Below are positions 17,714 to 26,946 of a DNA stretch of 64,000 nucleotides, one piece after another. Source of the stretch: Reinekea forsetii (GTDB lineage: Bacteria; Pseudomonadota; Gammaproteobacteria; Pseudomonadales; Natronospirillaceae); contig NZ_JAHKPH010000019.1 of assembly GCF_018860385.1 (NCBI RefSeq), positions 94,150 to 158,149 of the forward strand. Direction: 5' to 3'. Under the pieces are notes generated by a model that did no database searches, was not told the DNA's origin, and saw only the letters and a list, made by a program, of their open reading frames with translations. A program made the translations under genes and the position numbers. Positions within the stretch are counted from its first letter, which is position 1, and each line of letters opens with the position of its first letter.

Positions 17714-18562
17714 ATGTCATCTCATTTAGAAATTAGCCAAGTATCAATCGAGTTTCCTACACCTAAAGGCTCTTTTAAAGCGTTAGATAAAGTCTCGCTA
17801 AAAATTAATAAGGGCGAGTTTGTGAGTCTTATCGGTCATTCCGGGTGTGGTAAATCAACCGTATTGAATATTGTAGCCGGCTTGTACGATGCAACAGAGG
17901 GTGGCGTTATTTTAGACGGCCGTGAAATTAAAGGACCAGGTCCTGAACGAGCGGTTGTTTTTCAAAACCACTCCTTACTGCCTTGGTTAACAGCTTATCA
18001 AAATGTTGAACTGGCCGTAAAACAAGTATTTGGACGCACGAGAAGCAACAGGGAAATGAGCGACTGGATAGAGCACAACCTTGAGCTCGTGCACATGAGT
18101 CATGCAAAAGATAAAAGACCAGACGAGTTGTCGGGTGGAATGAAACAGCGAGTCGGTATCGCTAGAGCACTTGCAATGGAGCCTAGTGTACTTTTAATGG
18201 ATGAACCGTTCGGAGCTCTCGATGCGCTAACAAGAGCGCATTTACAAGATTCATTGATGGACATACAAAAAACACTAAACAATACCGTCATTATGATTAC
18301 TCACGATGTTGATGAAGCGGTATTACTTTCTGATCGAATTGTGATGATGACCAATGGACCAGAAGCGACTGTTGGAGAAATTTTAGACGTTAATTTAGAG
18401 CGACCACGAGATCGATTAGGCTTAGCTAATGATCCGGTATACGTAGATTACCGCTCTCAAGTACTTAAGTTTTTATATGAAAAACAAAAAAAGGTAGAGC
18501 CATTACCAAGCAAAAAATCTCCTAAAGTAGAACATCAACCTGCAGTAAAGGTAGCGGGTTAG
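17714..18562 (+). CDS. nasD: Nitrate ABC transporter, ATPase
   Basis: The 282-residue protein is a complete ABC ATPase: Walker A GHSGCGKS near residue 40, Q-loop VFQNHSLLPW, signature LSGGMKQRVG, Walker B VLLMDEPFGALDA and switch histidine MITHDVDEA. It powers nitrate import with NasF and NasE on the inner face of the membrane. It is the short, NrtD-type subunit without a fused binding-protein domain. The C-terminal 30 residues are lysine- and proline-rich and look disordered. It abuts nasC without a gap. Confidence 0.93.
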   Translation: MSSHLEISQVSIEFPTPKGSFKALDKVSLKINKGEFVSLIGHSGCGKSTVLNIVAGLYDATEGGVILDGREIKGPGPERAVVFQNHSLLPWLTAYQNVELAVKQVFGRTRSNREMSDWIEHNLELVHMSHAKDKRPDELSGGMKQRVGIARALAMEPSVLLMDEPFGALDALTRAHLQDSLMDIQKTLNNTVIMITHDVDEAVLLSDRIVMMTNGPEATVGEILDVNLERPRDRLGLANDPVYVDYRSQVLKFLYEKQKKVEPLPSKKSPKVEHQPAVKVAG

Positions 18563-19840
18563 ATGTTAATGAAAATAAATAATCGGAATATCGTCATTAT
18601 CGGCGCGGGAATGGCGGGTTGTAAGTTAGCTCAATCACTTGTTGAGTCTGGTCGCCCCGATATTCAAGTTACCTTAATAGGAGAAGAAGCAAAAGCAGGC
18701 TACAACCGTATTATGCTTTCGCCGCTGCTCGCTAAAGAGATAACGACCAAACAAATAAACTTTGTTGATATGACAGCACTTTGTAGCCAAGGGCTGAGAC
18801 TCATAACTAATGATCCTGCGGTTCAAGTTAATTACAAACTGAAACAGATTATTTTAGCCAGTGGTGTCGAAGTGGCATTCGATGAGGTTGTTTTTGCGAC
18901 AGGGTCTCGGGCAAGCCAATTAGCTCAATTTCCTGAAAACATTGGGAATATACTTGGGTTTCGCAACTTAAACGATGTCAGTATTTTAGAAAACATTAAA
19001 AATGACGCTCAGGTCGTCGTCATTGGCGGTGGATTACTCGGGTTAGAAGCGGCTGTCGGTTTGGTTAAACGTGGGTTAAATGTTTCGTTAGTACATCGGG
19101 CGGGGCATATACTTAATCGTCAGTTGGATGTCGCTGCCGCTGAGTTATTACAAACCCATTTAGAAGCATTAGGTATTAAATTTTTTCTCGGACATTCTCC
19201 TTCTAAGCTCACTCATGAATTTGCTCAAGATAAAAAAATTGTTACGGGTGTAACGTTAGAGAACGGAACGCATATTGAGTGTAATACGGTGGTTCTCGCT
19301 ACAGGTATTACACCAGAAGTTAGCTTGGCAAAATCTTCCGGCTTGTTAACCAAGAAAGCCATTGTAGTGAATGAGTATCTTCAAACGAGCAAGGCTCATA
19401 CTTATGCTATAGGCGAATGTACGGAGTTTAATGGCCATACATTTGGCTTAGTCGACCCTATATGGAAACAGCTCGAAGTTTTAGTGAGTTGGCTGCTAAA
19501 TGCGAAGGGTGCTCCAAGCAATCAAAACCCTAAGTTTAAAATAGAGCACTCGCCGACCAAGCTTAAGGTGTCGGGTGTCAATCTTTATTCTGTTGGTGAT
19601 ATTGGTAAAGCAACGGATAGAAATTCAATTGTACTGGTCGATCGTACCAACAGTGAATATCGAAAAATTATTATCGATAATGGTGTCATTGTAGCCGCTA
19701 TTTTGTACGGAAAAATTTCGGATGGGCCTTGGTACTTTTCATTAATCCAAACTAAAGCCAATGTTTCTCACTTAATGAGAAACCTAATTTTTGGCGAAGC
19801 ATACTGCAAAAGTGAATCAGTCATTATTCATGCCGCCTAA
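18563..19840 (+). CDS. nasC: FAD/NAD(P)-dependent oxidoreductase, electron donor to nitrate reductase
   Basis: The 425-residue protein has two nucleotide folds: GAGMAGCKLAQ near residue 14 for FAD and GGGLLGLEAAVGL near 154 for NAD(P)H, plus TYAIGECTEF. It resembles the N-terminal reductase part of NirB. In Klebsiella the order nasF-E-D-C-B-A has a NasC at this place that passes NADH electrons to NasA, which is the role proposed here. It lacks an obvious cysteine-rich 2Fe-2S domain, but NasA at 22790 carries one. ATG 18563 or 18569 may be used; the gene starts directly at the nasD stop. Confidence 0.85.
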   Translation: MLMKINNRNIVIIGAGMAGCKLAQSLVESGRPDIQVTLIGEEAKAGYNRIMLSPLLAKEITTKQINFVDMTALCSQGLRLITNDPAVQVNYKLKQIILASGVEVAFDEVVFATGSRASQLAQFPENIGNILGFRNLNDVSILENIKNDAQVVVIGGGLLGLEAAVGLVKRGLNVSLVHRAGHILNRQLDVAAAELLQTHLEALGIKFFLGHSPSKLTHEFAQDKKIVTGVTLENGTHIECNTVVLATGITPEVSLAKSSGLLTKKAIVVNEYLQTSKAHTYAIGECTEFNGHTFGLVDPIWKQLEVLVSWLLNAKGAPSNQNPKFKIEHSPTKLKVSGVNLYSVGDIGKATDRNSIVLVDRTNSEYRKIIIDNGVIVAAILYGKISDGPWYFSLIQTKANVSHLMRNLIFGEAYCKSESVIIHAA

Positions 19841-19885
19841 TATTTAAAGAGCGACGGTAACGCTGTATTTATAGAGAGAGCAAAT

Positions 19886-22444
19886 ATGAAAAAATTAGCA
19901 GATCAAAAACCAACACTAATTGTTGTCGGTAATGGCATGGTCGGACATCACTACATTGAACAATGTATAGAGCAAGATTTAAATGAAGTTTATGAGATAT
20001 TAGTGTTTGGTGAAGAGCCACATTTAGCTTACGATCGCGTCCATTTAAGTGAGTATTTCAAGGGTAAAGGAATAGACGATTTATCACTAACCGAAGCTCA
20101 TTACTACAAAGCAAACGGCATTCGATTTGAAACTGACTGTCGGGTTGAGCATATTGATACTCATGCAAAGCAAGTGCTCACTGAGAAAGGTGATCGAGTT
20201 GATTACGAAAAGTTAGTGCTTGCCACAGGATCTTATCCTTTTGTACCACCCATTCCAGGTTACGATCGACCCAATACATTTGTTTATCGAACCATCGATG
20301 ATCTGGATGCAATCAAATCTTGTGCGCAATCTATTAAAACTGGCACCGTAGTAGGTGGTGGCTTATTAGGGTTGGAAGCCGCAAATGCGCTTAAAAATCT
20401 TGGTTTAGAAACCAGTGTAGTGGAATTTGCACCTCGGTTAATGCCAGTGCAGTTAGACGATCAAGGCGGCATGGTACTAAAAGCGATGATCGAAGGGCTC
20501 GGTGTAAATGTTCATACCTCAACAGCGACGACTGAAATCGTCGATGGACAAGAAAGTGTACACCGAATGAAATTTGCAAGTCAGGCAGATGATGAGCTTT
20601 ATTTAGAAACTGATCTGATTCTATTTTCCGCGGGGATTCGGCCACAAGATGCGTTAGCCCGTACATCAGGTCTTAATGTAGGGGAGCGAGGCGGCATCGA
20701 GGTCGATAATCATTGCGTAACTTCAGATAAAGATATTTACGCAATTGGTGAGTGTGCTATATGGAGTGGTCGAATATTTGGATTAGTAGCGCCAGGATAT
20801 CAAATGGCAAAAGCCGCGGCGTTCCACTTAAGTCAAAAAGAAAATGTTGAATTTACCGGTGCTGATATGAGCACTAAATTAAAGTTACTTGGGTGTGATG
20901 TCGGTTCGATTGGTGATGCTCATGGCCAAACCCAAGGTGCCAAAACGTTTGTGTATCACAATGGTATGGCTCAAAGTTACCAAAAATTAGTGGTATCAGA
21001 AGATGGACAATATCTTCTAGGAGCCGTGTTAGTCGGTGACAACAGCGCGTACGACACTCTTTTACAATATTACTTAAATGGAATCAAACTGCCTAAGCAG
21101 CCAGAAAGCTTGATTCTACCCAATACTGATGGTGCCTCGGCCGCATTAGGTGTTGAAGCATTACCTGGGTCGGCTTCTATTTGCAGTTGTTTAAACGTTA
21201 CCAAAGATAATATTTCATCAGCTGTTCAAAGCGGCTGCTTATCTGTGGCTGATGTCAAAAGCGCAACGAAAGCCAGCAGTGGTTGCGGTGGGTGTACTGC
21301 ATTGCTGAAAAAAGTAGTGGACAGCGAGTTAACTGCATTGGGTGTCGAAGTAAGCACTGATGTATGTGAGCACTTTCCTTATACCCGCCAAGATTTGTAT
21401 AACCTGATTAAAGTAGGTGAAATTACTACTTTCGATGAATTGATTCAAAAGCACGGTAAAGGCCACGGCTGTGCGATTTGTAGACCGCTAGCTGGCAGTA
21501 TGTTTGCCAGTATTTGGAACGACTACGTACTAGAAAAACCACACGTTTCATTGCAAGACACGAATGATCGCTATTTGGCAAATATTCAAAAAGACGGAAC
21601 ATACTCTGTAGTGCCCCGAATACCAGGAGGCGAGATTACTGCGGAAAAATTAATTGTTTTAGGTGAAGTTGCGAAAGAATTTAAGCTCTATACGAAAATT
21701 ACCGGTGGGCAGCGAGTAGATTTATTTGGTGCAACGGTTGATCAGCTACCATTGATCTGGAAAAAATTAATTGATGCCGGGTTCGAAACAGGGCAAGCCT
21801 ATGGTAAATCGGTTCGAACGGTTAAATCTTGTGTCGGTAGTACTTGGTGCCGTTACGGGGTGAACGACAGTATGGCTATGGCATTAACATTAGAGAACAG
21901 ATACAAAGGCTTACGATCACCTCATAAATTGAAATTTGCAGTGTCTGGGTGTACTCGTGAATGTGCCGAAGCTCAAAGTAAAGATATTGGCGTGATCGCG
22001 ACTGAGGGTGGCTGGAATTTATACGTGTGCGGTAACGGTGGGATGAAGCCTAGGCACGCAGATTTGTTTGCAACCGATTTAAGTGATGAACAGTTACTGC
22101 AATATGTTGATCGAATTTTGATGTTTTATGTTAAAACCGCCGATCGTTTGCAACGAACCTCGGTCTGGATGGAAAACTTAGAAGGCGGCTTAGACTATTT
22201 AAAACAAGTCGTTATTGAAGACAGCCTTTCTATTGCGGCCGAATTAGAATCTCAAATGTCACATCTTGTCGATACTTTTCAGTGTGAATGGAAAACTACT
22301 TTAGAAAACCCAGAGGCACTGAAAGCCTTTAAACCGTTTGTAAATAGTAATGATAAAGACGAGAACGTTGTTTTTATTGAAGAGCGTAGTCAAATTCGAC
22401 CTGCTACGGAAGAAGAAAAAAAACTTATTGCGGTGGCTAACTGA
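19886..22444 (+). CDS. nirB: Assimilatory nitrite reductase, large subunit
   Basis: The 852-residue protein reduces nitrite to ammonium with NAD(P)H. An FAD/NAD(P) module fills about 1-400 (GNGMVGHHYIEQC; GGGLLGLEAANAL). A BFD-like 2Fe-2S region follows at about 430-540, with cysteines in CSCLN, CGGC and GHGCAICRP. The siroheme and 4Fe-4S part (about 560-800) has SCVGSTWCRYG and VSGCTRECAEAQ, which hold the four cluster cysteines. Length is usual for NirB. It equals nasB of Klebsiella. A GAGAGAG sequence precedes the ATG, and nirD follows after 14 bases. Confidence 0.96.
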   Translation: MKKLADQKPTLIVVGNGMVGHHYIEQCIEQDLNEVYEILVFGEEPHLAYDRVHLSEYFKGKGIDDLSLTEAHYYKANGIRFETDCRVEHIDTHAKQVLTEKGDRVDYEKLVLATGSYPFVPPIPGYDRPNTFVYRTIDDLDAIKSCAQSIKTGTVVGGGLLGLEAANALKNLGLETSVVEFAPRLMPVQLDDQGGMVLKAMIEGLGVNVHTSTATTEIVDGQESVHRMKFASQADDELYLETDLILFSAGIRPQDALARTSGLNVGERGGIEVDNHCVTSDKDIYAIGECAIWSGRIFGLVAPGYQMAKAAAFHLSQKENVEFTGADMSTKLKLLGCDVGSIGDAHGQTQGAKTFVYHNGMAQSYQKLVVSEDGQYLLGAVLVGDNSAYDTLLQYYLNGIKLPKQPESLILPNTDGASAALGVEALPGSASICSCLNVTKDNISSAVQSGCLSVADVKSATKASSGCGGCTALLKKVVDSELTALGVEVSTDVCEHFPYTRQDLYNLIKVGEITTFDELIQKHGKGHGCAICRPLAGSMFASIWNDYVLEKPHVSLQDTNDRYLANIQKDGTYSVVPRIPGGEITAEKLIVLGEVAKEFKLYTKITGGQRVDLFGATVDQLPLIWKKLIDAGFETGQAYGKSVRTVKSCVGSTWCRYGVNDSMAMALTLENRYKGLRSPHKLKFAVSGCTRECAEAQSKDIGVIATEGGWNLYVCGNGGMKPRHADLFATDLSDEQLLQYVDRILMFYVKTADRLQRTSVWMENLEGGLDYLKQVVIEDSLSIAAELESQMSHLVDTFQCEWKTTLENPEALKAFKPFVNSNDKDENVVFIEERSQIRPATEEEKKLIAVAN

Positions 22445-22458
22445 AGAGGGTTCAAAAA

Positions 22459-22806
22459 ATGCAATTCGAAACAGTCTGTTTAGAAAATGATCTCATTCCA
22501 AATTTAGGCATTGCCGTAAAAGTATCGAATCAACAAGTAGCGATATTTTACATGCCTAACACCAAAGAACGTGTGTTTGCTTTGTCGAATTGGGACCCAA
22601 TCAGCAAGGCGAATGTACTGTCACGGGGTATTCTTGGGGATATTCAGGGCCGGTTAGTAGTTTCTAGCCCTATTCATAAACATCACTTTGATCTTAAAAC
22701 TGGGCAATGTTTGGAAGAAGAGATCAGCGTACCAAGCTATTCCGTTAAAATCGAAAACGGAAAAATTTCCCTAGCGGTAGAGACACTTTATGAACAAACC
22801 GCTTAA
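22459..22806 (+). CDS. nirD: Nitrite reductase, small subunit (Rieske-like)
   Basis: The 115-residue protein has the NirD Rieske-like fold (VAIFYMPNTKERVFALSNWDP, ILGDIQGRLVVSSPIHKHHFDLKTGQCL). As in other NirD proteins the usual Rieske cluster ligands are not conserved as a full CxH and CxxH set, so it probably binds no cluster and supports NirB. It overlaps nasA by 17 bases, which suggests coupled translation. Klebsiella nas operons lack a separate nirD at this place, so this is a mixed arrangement. Confidence 0.93.
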   Translation: MQFETVCLENDLIPNLGIAVKVSNQQVAIFYMPNTKERVFALSNWDPISKANVLSRGILGDIQGRLVVSSPIHKHHFDLKTGQCLEEEISVPSYSVKIENGKISLAVETLYEQTA

Positions 22807-25492
22807 TAACTGTAGTACTAAAACAACTTGCCCCTATTGTGGGGTAGGTTGTGGAGTAGAAGTCAGCGTTAAAGCTGCATTGAATGAAGTGCAAGTTAAA
22901 GCTAAAGGTGATGCGAACCATCCGGCTAACTTTGGCAAGCTGTGTGTGAAAGGCAGTAACTTACTGCAAACTCTAACGCCGCAAGGCAGGCCTACTCAAC
23001 CATATATCCAAGGAAAACCAGTAGAGTGGAATGATGCCATTCATACTATTGCTGGTAAAATTAAGGATGTGATTGCTAAACATGGACCCGATGCCTTTGC
23101 ATTTTATTTATCTGGGCAATTACTCACAGAGGACTATTATGTTGCCAATAAACTAGCGAAGGGTTTTATTGGCACGGCCAATGTTGATACAAACTCTAGG
23201 CTTTGTATGGCCTCAGCCGTAGTCGGCTACAAACGTGCCTTTGGATCGGACACGGTTCCATGCAATTACGAAGATTTAGAACAATGTGACCTCTTGATTA
23301 TGGTCGGTTCAAATGCGGCATGGACTCACCCTGTTTTATATCAACGAATAGTGGCGGCCAAAAAAAATAACCCAGCCATGAAAGTCGTGGTCATTGATCC
23401 GCGAAAAACGGCAAGTTGTGATGTCGCCGATTTACATTTAGCCATTTCCCCCGGATCTGATGCCGCCTTATTTAACTACTTACTTAACGAAACTGCCCAA
23501 AATAATGCATTAAATATCGGTTATGTTAAATCGAACACCGAAGGGTTCGACCAAGCACTCGCGCAGGCAAAACCTTGGACGCAGCAAGCAACGGCCAGTT
23601 TTTGTGGTGTTTCAGAGCAAGCGTTACAGTGCTTGTCGCAATGGTGGTGCAGCACCCCAAAAACAGTCACATTCTTTTCTCAAGGTATTAATCAATCGGC
23701 AACGGGTGTTGATAAATCGAATGCCATTATAAATTGCCACTTAGCAACTGGCCGAATCGGCCAAGTAGGAATGGGTCCATTTTCGATAACAGGGCAACCA
23801 AACGCGATGGGCGGACGAGAAGTTGGTGGTTTGGCGAATCAACTCGCCGCTCATATGGATTTTACTACTCCAGGCGCTATTGACCGGGTAAAGCGTTTTT
23901 GGCAAGCACCTAAGATGGCAACGCAGAACGGTTTAAAAGCAGTAGATCTATTTAAAGCAATCGAAGCCGGCGACGTAAAGATCGTTTGGATTATGGCCAC
24001 CAATCCTGTAGTTAGTTTGCCAGACAGCGCACAAGTTAGAAGAGCGTTGAAGAAGTGCGATTTAGTGATCGTCAGTGAATGTTATGACAAAACAGATACA
24101 ACTGAATTTGCCGACGTGTTGCTGCCTGCAACAGGTTGGAGTGAAAAAAATGGTACGGTGACAAACTCTGAACGAAGAATTTCTCGCCAACACAGCTTTG
24201 AAGCGCCAAAGGGTGAGGCCAAGCACGACTGGCAAGCCATTTGTGACGTTGCCATTGCGATGGGTTATTCATCTGAGTTTTCATACCAGGGTGTTCATGA
24301 GATTTTTGCAGAACATGCCGGGCTTTCAGTCTTCGAAAATAATGGAACCCGTGATTTTGATATAGGGCATTTTAGTCAAATCTCAGAAAAAACTTACAAT
24401 GAAATGAAACCCGTTCAATGGCCTGTTCCTATAGGAAAGCCCGAAGGAACGGATAGAATGTTTGAGAATGGTCAATTCTTCACCCATTCAGGGCGGGCGA
24501 ATTTTGTACCGATTAAACCACAAAAACCAGCCGAAGAATTGTCTAATGAGTTCCCATTAACATTGAATACCGGTCGTATTCGAGATCAGTGGCATACGAT
24601 GACACGTACTGGCCGAACCAGTAAATTAATGGGGCATATTGAGCAACCTTTTATTGATATTTCCCCTCAAGATGCGGCACATTTATCGATAGTTCAGCTG
24701 CAAATTGTTGAAGTCGTATCCCAGCTTGGCTCTGTTAAACTGAGAGCCAATATTCGTTCCACTCAGAAGAAAGGGCAAGTGTTTGCGCCGATTCATTGGA
24801 CGGATCAATTTGCGAACAATGCCGTTATCTCAAATTTAATCAATGCAACGGTTGATCCGTTGTCTGGTCAGCCTGAATCAAAATTTGCACAGGTAGCCAT
24901 TCGACCGGTAGAAAAACTTCTCTATGGGTACTGTATCAGTCAGAAGAAGTTAAACTTTGATGATGCAGCCTATTGGTGTCACGTAACCTTAGAGCAAGGT
25001 GCTCATACAGAATTCGCGCTTCAAGAAGCGTCTGCGACAAGTACTGACCTATTTGAAAAAGCCAAAAGTTTGTTAAGTGCCAAAAATGTAGACATAGAAG
25101 CCGGAGAGTGGGTTGTTTACTCTAATCCAATAGAAAACGTTGCTCGGTTCTCCTTCGTAAAAGATGATGTTCTGATTGCTGCTTTCTATTTTTCTCAGCA
25201 CCCCATGTTGCCTAGTACTCAATGGTTGAGAGAAATGGTGACCAGCCAAGCTAAAATTGAACAGCATCAAAGACTTGGATTGCTGGCAGGTAAGCCATCT
25301 AATGGCGTTGATCACGGCAGAATTGTGTGTTCTTGCTTTAATGTTGGCGAAAATCAAATCAACGATGCTCTTGAGCAGGGTGTTAAAAACTTGGCCGATC
25401 TTACCCGTTCGCTAAAATGTGGTTCAAATTGTGGCTCTTGCTTGCCCGAATTAAGCGATATTATAGATTCCAAAACAATCGAACACGCTTAA
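22790..25492 (+). CDS. nasA: Assimilatory nitrate reductase, catalytic subunit
   Basis: The 900-residue molybdopterin protein reduces nitrate to nitrite in the cytoplasm. The N-terminus binds a 4Fe-4S cluster (CPYCGVGCGVEV and GKLCVKG), followed by molybdopterin guanine dinucleotide domains (TNSRLCMASAV, NAMGGREVGGLANQL, TNPVVSLPDS). The C-terminal 60 residues add a BFD-like 2Fe-2S domain (VCSCFNVG, CGSNCGSC) that probably receives electrons from NasC. There is no twin-arginine signal, as expected for an assimilatory enzyme. It ends the operon. A clear terminator is not visible behind it. Confidence 0.95.
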   Translation: MNKPLNNCSTKTTCPYCGVGCGVEVSVKAALNEVQVKAKGDANHPANFGKLCVKGSNLLQTLTPQGRPTQPYIQGKPVEWNDAIHTIAGKIKDVIAKHGPDAFAFYLSGQLLTEDYYVANKLAKGFIGTANVDTNSRLCMASAVVGYKRAFGSDTVPCNYEDLEQCDLLIMVGSNAAWTHPVLYQRIVAAKKNNPAMKVVVIDPRKTASCDVADLHLAISPGSDAALFNYLLNETAQNNALNIGYVKSNTEGFDQALAQAKPWTQQATASFCGVSEQALQCLSQWWCSTPKTVTFFSQGINQSATGVDKSNAIINCHLATGRIGQVGMGPFSITGQPNAMGGREVGGLANQLAAHMDFTTPGAIDRVKRFWQAPKMATQNGLKAVDLFKAIEAGDVKIVWIMATNPVVSLPDSAQVRRALKKCDLVIVSECYDKTDTTEFADVLLPATGWSEKNGTVTNSERRISRQHSFEAPKGEAKHDWQAICDVAIAMGYSSEFSYQGVHEIFAEHAGLSVFENNGTRDFDIGHFSQISEKTYNEMKPVQWPVPIGKPEGTDRMFENGQFFTHSGRANFVPIKPQKPAEELSNEFPLTLNTGRIRDQWHTMTRTGRTSKLMGHIEQPFIDISPQDAAHLSIVQLQIVEVVSQLGSVKLRANIRSTQKKGQVFAPIHWTDQFANNAVISNLINATVDPLSGQPESKFAQVAIRPVEKLLYGYCISQKKLNFDDAAYWCHVTLEQGAHTEFALQEASATSTDLFEKAKSLLSAKNVDIEAGEWVVYSNPIENVARFSFVKDDVLIAAFYFSQHPMLPSTQWLREMVTSQAKIEQHQRLGLLAGKPSNGVDHGRIVCSCFNVGENQINDALEQGVKNLADLTRSLKCGSNCGSCLPELSDIIDSKTIEHA

Positions 25493-25571
25493 AAGGCTGT
25501 TTCTAAAACGAGTTCTTATTTTGGGTTTAGCGTGGTTATAATATAAGAATAGCCACCTCGAATACTATTAA

Positions 25572-25796
25572 ATGACAACACAATCACTCACGGTCGATAT
25601 TTATATTTCTGCCGAAGATTATCTTCAGCATTACCAAGGTGCCGTTCATACTGTATCTTGCGTTTCTAGGGAGGGAAAACGAGTACAGTTTCCCTCTCGA
25701 ATACTTCAGCCATTTGTCCGTCGTGAAGGAATAAAAGGTACCTTTGTGATTCATTTTGATAAAAATCATAAGTTTGAGCGAATCGAAGCGCTTTGA
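25572..25796 (+). CDS. DUF2835 family protein
   Basis: The 74-residue protein matches DUF2835: ISAEDYLQHYQGAVHTVSC, then KRVQFPSRILQPFVRREGI and KGTFVIHFD. It is small, soluble and likely a beta-rich single domain. The function of the family is unknown; it is common in marine Gammaproteobacteria. It lies between nasA and pyrD in the same direction, with its own short upstream region. Confidence 0.85.
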   Translation: MTTQSLTVDIYISAEDYLQHYQGAVHTVSCVSREGKRVQFPSRILQPFVRREGIKGTFVIHFDKNHKFERIEAL

Positions 25797-25870
25797 AACG
25801 ATTCACTCTGATGCCAATAGGCGCGTTTTAATCGTATAATGTTCGAGCATATTTCCGCAAAGGACCCAGA

Positions 25871-26881
25871 ATGTATTCATTTTTAAAAAAAGCACTGTTT
25901 TGTTTAACGCCCGAAACGGCCCATGAAGTTTCTATGGAAGGTGCCAGTGCACTCTCTCGATTGGGGTTAATGAATTTAATGCCGAAACCAAGAGCGCAAA
26001 AGCCTGTAGAGCTATTAGGGTTAACATTCCCAAATGGTGTTGGTTTAGCCGCTGGGTTAGACAAGAATGGTGAATTTATAGATGCATTGGGTTCATTTGG
26101 ATTTGGTTTTATTGAGGTAGGGACAGTGACGCCAAAACCTCAGGACGGTAATCCAAAGCCAAGGCTTTTCCGAATTCCTGAAAAAGATGCCATTATTAAC
26201 CGAATGGGGTTTAACAATAAGGGTGTCGACTATTTAGTTGAACGTGTAAAAAAGTCAAAATACAGCGGAATAATTGGCGTTAATATTGGTAAAAATAAGA
26301 CCACTCCAGAAGAAGAAGCGGTAAATGATTACTTATATTGCTTAGATAAAGTCTACACGGTAGCTGATTATATCGTTGTAAACCTTAGTTCTCCGAACAC
26401 ACCCGGTTTAAGAAACCTACAATTTGGTGAGCCATTGGTAAAGTTGATTCAGGCCCTCAAACAGCGTCAAGTGCAGTTAGATGAAACCCATGCACATACA
26501 CCAATCTTAATAAAAATTGCGCCCGATTTAACCGACGAAGAAGTAGATCAGTTAGCACAAACATTCAACGAACAAGCAGTGGAAGGAATTGTTGCGACAA
26601 ATACTACCGTTGCACGTGACGCCGTAGAAAACTACACACATGGAAAAGAAGCGGGCGGTTTAAGCGGTTCTCCGGTACGTGAACAATCGAATCATGTACT
26701 TAAACGTTTTCGCGAAAAGCTCAATGAAGACACACCTATCATTGGGGTCGGTGGCGTGCTTTCAGCCGAAGAAGCAGAAGAAAAAGTGCAACTGGGTGCC
26801 GATTTGGTGCAAATCTATTCTGGATTTATTTACGAAGGCCCTGGTTTAATCAAAAAGTCAGTAGAACGTTTAGCAAAATAA
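25871..26881 (+). CDS. pyrD: Dihydroorotate dehydrogenase (quinone), class 2
   Basis: The 336-residue protein oxidises dihydroorotate to orotate in pyrimidine synthesis and passes electrons to membrane quinone. The N-terminal amphipathic helices (LKKALFCLTPETAHE) mark the class 2, membrane-associated enzymes. FMN-site blocks are GVGLAAGLDKNGE, FIEVGTVTPKPQ, RMGFNNKG and GVGGVLSAEEAEE; the catalytic serine is in VNLSSPNTPGLR. Length matches E. coli PyrD (336). ATG 25871 is preceded by AAAGGA. Confidence 0.96.
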   Translation: MYSFLKKALFCLTPETAHEVSMEGASALSRLGLMNLMPKPRAQKPVELLGLTFPNGVGLAAGLDKNGEFIDALGSFGFGFIEVGTVTPKPQDGNPKPRLFRIPEKDAIINRMGFNNKGVDYLVERVKKSKYSGIIGVNIGKNKTTPEEEAVNDYLYCLDKVYTVADYIVVNLSSPNTPGLRNLQFGEPLVKLIQALKQRQVQLDETHAHTPILIKIAPDLTDEEVDQLAQTFNEQAVEGIVATNTTVARDAVENYTHGKEAGGLSGSPVREQSNHVLKRFREKLNEDTPIIGVGGVLSAEEAEEKVQLGADLVQIYSGFIYEGPGLIKKSVERLAK

Positions 26882-26946
26882 TACGAACCTGCCTCAACAT
26901 ACTGGTACACTAACGTGCTTGTATACCGATTGGGGCAGTTTAATTA

